Source: Thiomicrorhabdus sp.
GTDB taxonomy: Bacteria; Pseudomonadota; Gammaproteobacteria; Thiomicrospirales; Thiomicrospiraceae
Length of the DNA stretch: 6,428 nt
Direction of reading: 5' to 3'
NCBI GenBank assembly: GCA_021648185.1
Contig: JAKITH010000067.1
Location: 1-6,428 of the forward strand
Made by a program: the position numbers and the translations under genes. How positions within the stretch are numbered: the first letter of the stretch is position 1; every line of letters begins with the position of its first letter. Shown here piece after piece: positions 5,753 through 6,428 of this stretch. The notes under the pieces are model-generated. The model was given only the letters and a program-made list of their open reading frames with translations, ran no database searches and was not told where the DNA came from.

Positions 5753-6428
5753 ATGAAAATGCCCTTCCATCTACCACCAAAGAAACGTTATTCTACTCCT
5801 TCGTTTAAAAAACTAACAAATCCTCTGGATTCTATTTTTCCTCTGATTCCGGTGCTAGAGTCTCGCGGTAATAGGCCACTAAAAATGACTTTTGAAGATC
5901 AACTTAACGCACTTATTTTCTTCCACCTGGAAGAACATACCTCAGCACGACACCTTATCCAGGTTTTACAAGAAGATGATTTTGCGCGCACCCATATTGC
6001 TCCCGAAGGGGGAATTAGTCGAAGTTCATTTTCAGAAGCCATTAATGAACGCGGGCTTGAACAATTCATGGCAGTCTTTGAGCAACTACAAAAACAAGCG
6101 GGTTCACTTTTACCTAAAAAACATGTCCAATTAGGTGAGCTTGTCTCCATTGATGGGTCACTTATCGATTCCGTTCTCTCAATGGCTTGGGCTGATTATC
6201 GCAGCGGCTCCAAAAAGGCCAAACTTCATCTGGGTTTTGATATTAATCAAGGAATCCCGCAGAAATTATTTTTAACTGATGGGAAATCTAACGAACGGCC
6301 TTTTGTGCATGACATCATTAAACCCGGGCAGACCGGGGTTATGGATAGAGGCTATCAACACCATCAAAATTTTGATCAGCTTCAGGCAGACGACAAACAC
6401 TTTGTGTGTCGCATCAAAGCAAACACGC
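5753..6428 (+). CDS. IS4-family DDE transposase, N-terminal part (runs off right edge)
   Basis: I read this frame directly: from ATG at 5753 it stays open for 225 codons to the window edge. Residues 45-105 form a helical N-terminal domain (MTFEDQLNALIFFHLEEHTS, RHLIQVLQEDDFAR, ISRSSFSEAINERG) like that of IS4-family transposases. The catalytic core begins at about 128. The first Asp of the DDE triad is D134 in SIDGSLIDS and the second is D198 in GVMDRGYQ; the Glu would follow beyond the window. It catalyses cut-and-paste movement of its own element. ATG 5759 (M3) may be the true start, since the weak CGGA Shine-Dalgarno lies 9 nt before it but only 3 nt before 5753. No stop or frameshift is seen, so the element may be intact. 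Its insertion interrupts the small membrane-protein gene upstream. Confidence 0.88.
   Translation, partial: MKMPFHLPPKKRYSTPSFKKLTNPLDSIFPLIPVLESRGNRPLKMTFEDQLNALIFFHLEEHTSARHLIQVLQEDDFARTHIAPEGGISRSSFSEAINERGLEQFMAVFEQLQKQAGSLLPKKHVQLGELVSIDGSLIDSVLSMAWADYRSGSKKAKLHLGFDINQGIPQKLFLTDGKSNERPFVHDIIKPGQTGVMDRGYQHHQNFDQLQADDKHFVCRIKANT

Larger units (their letters stand above)
5620..6428 (+). mobile_element. IS4-family insertion sequence, left part (runs off right edge)
   Basis: The element contains an IS4-type transposase from 5753. Its left end is placed near 5620 because AGTGTCCGGTTAG looks like an IS terminal repeat and because the upstream gene loses protein-like character at this point. 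A 130-bp AT-rich leader follows. The right end and any target-site duplication are outside the window, so the exact boundary could be off by several bases. Confidence 0.7.

Noticed and set aside
5892..6150. Overlapping open frames on both strands
   Set aside because: Both are shadows of the transposase frame read from 5753, which has clear IS4-family motifs through this stretch.
1..6428. CRISPR array, tRNA or rRNA
   Set aside because: No spaced short repeats of constant length and no cloverleaf or rRNA-like sequence were seen on either strand.

Overview
The window looks like accessory-rich chromosome of a Gram-negative gammaproteobacterium of moderate-to-low GC. The evidence is an RstA/RstB-type two-component system, a TonB-dependent outer-membrane receptor and an autotransporter beta-barrel. 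I cannot name the genus from sequence alone.

Left part (1-3056, all minus strand). A transcriptional block reads from right to left: an RstA-like response regulator (GTG start at 3056), an RstB-like histidine kinase starting within a few bases of the regulator's stop, then a 97-bp gap and the first 206 residues of a TonB-dependent receptor that leaves the window at base 1. The kinase appears to carry two tandem copies of the RstB-type periplasmic sensor module. The gap before the receptor holds a 10-bp-period direct repeat (691-706) resembling an RstA box. The inference is that the two-component system senses a periplasmic cue and controls the receptor.

Middle part (3057-4155). A 155-bp regulatory region upstream of the regulator contains a perfect TATAAT. 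It is followed by a scar: a remnant of an ISNCY-like transposase on the minus strand (about 3299-3483, with a probable IS end near 3213), joined directly to the last ~140 residues of an autotransporter-type outer-membrane barrel on the plus strand (to 3896). Both are broken genes. Bases 3897-4155 hold no gene.

Right part (4156-6428, plus strand). A 404-residue membrane-anchored or exported protein has a C-terminal transglutaminase-like Cys-His-Asp domain. Three bases after its stop comes a small one-TM protein (5374). That second gene is cut after about 81 codons by the left end of an IS4-family element (from about 5620), whose transposase starts at 5753 and runs off the right edge. The transglutaminase-like protein plus its membrane partner is the least understood part of the window and the best candidate for an undescribed module, but its function cannot be read from the sequence.
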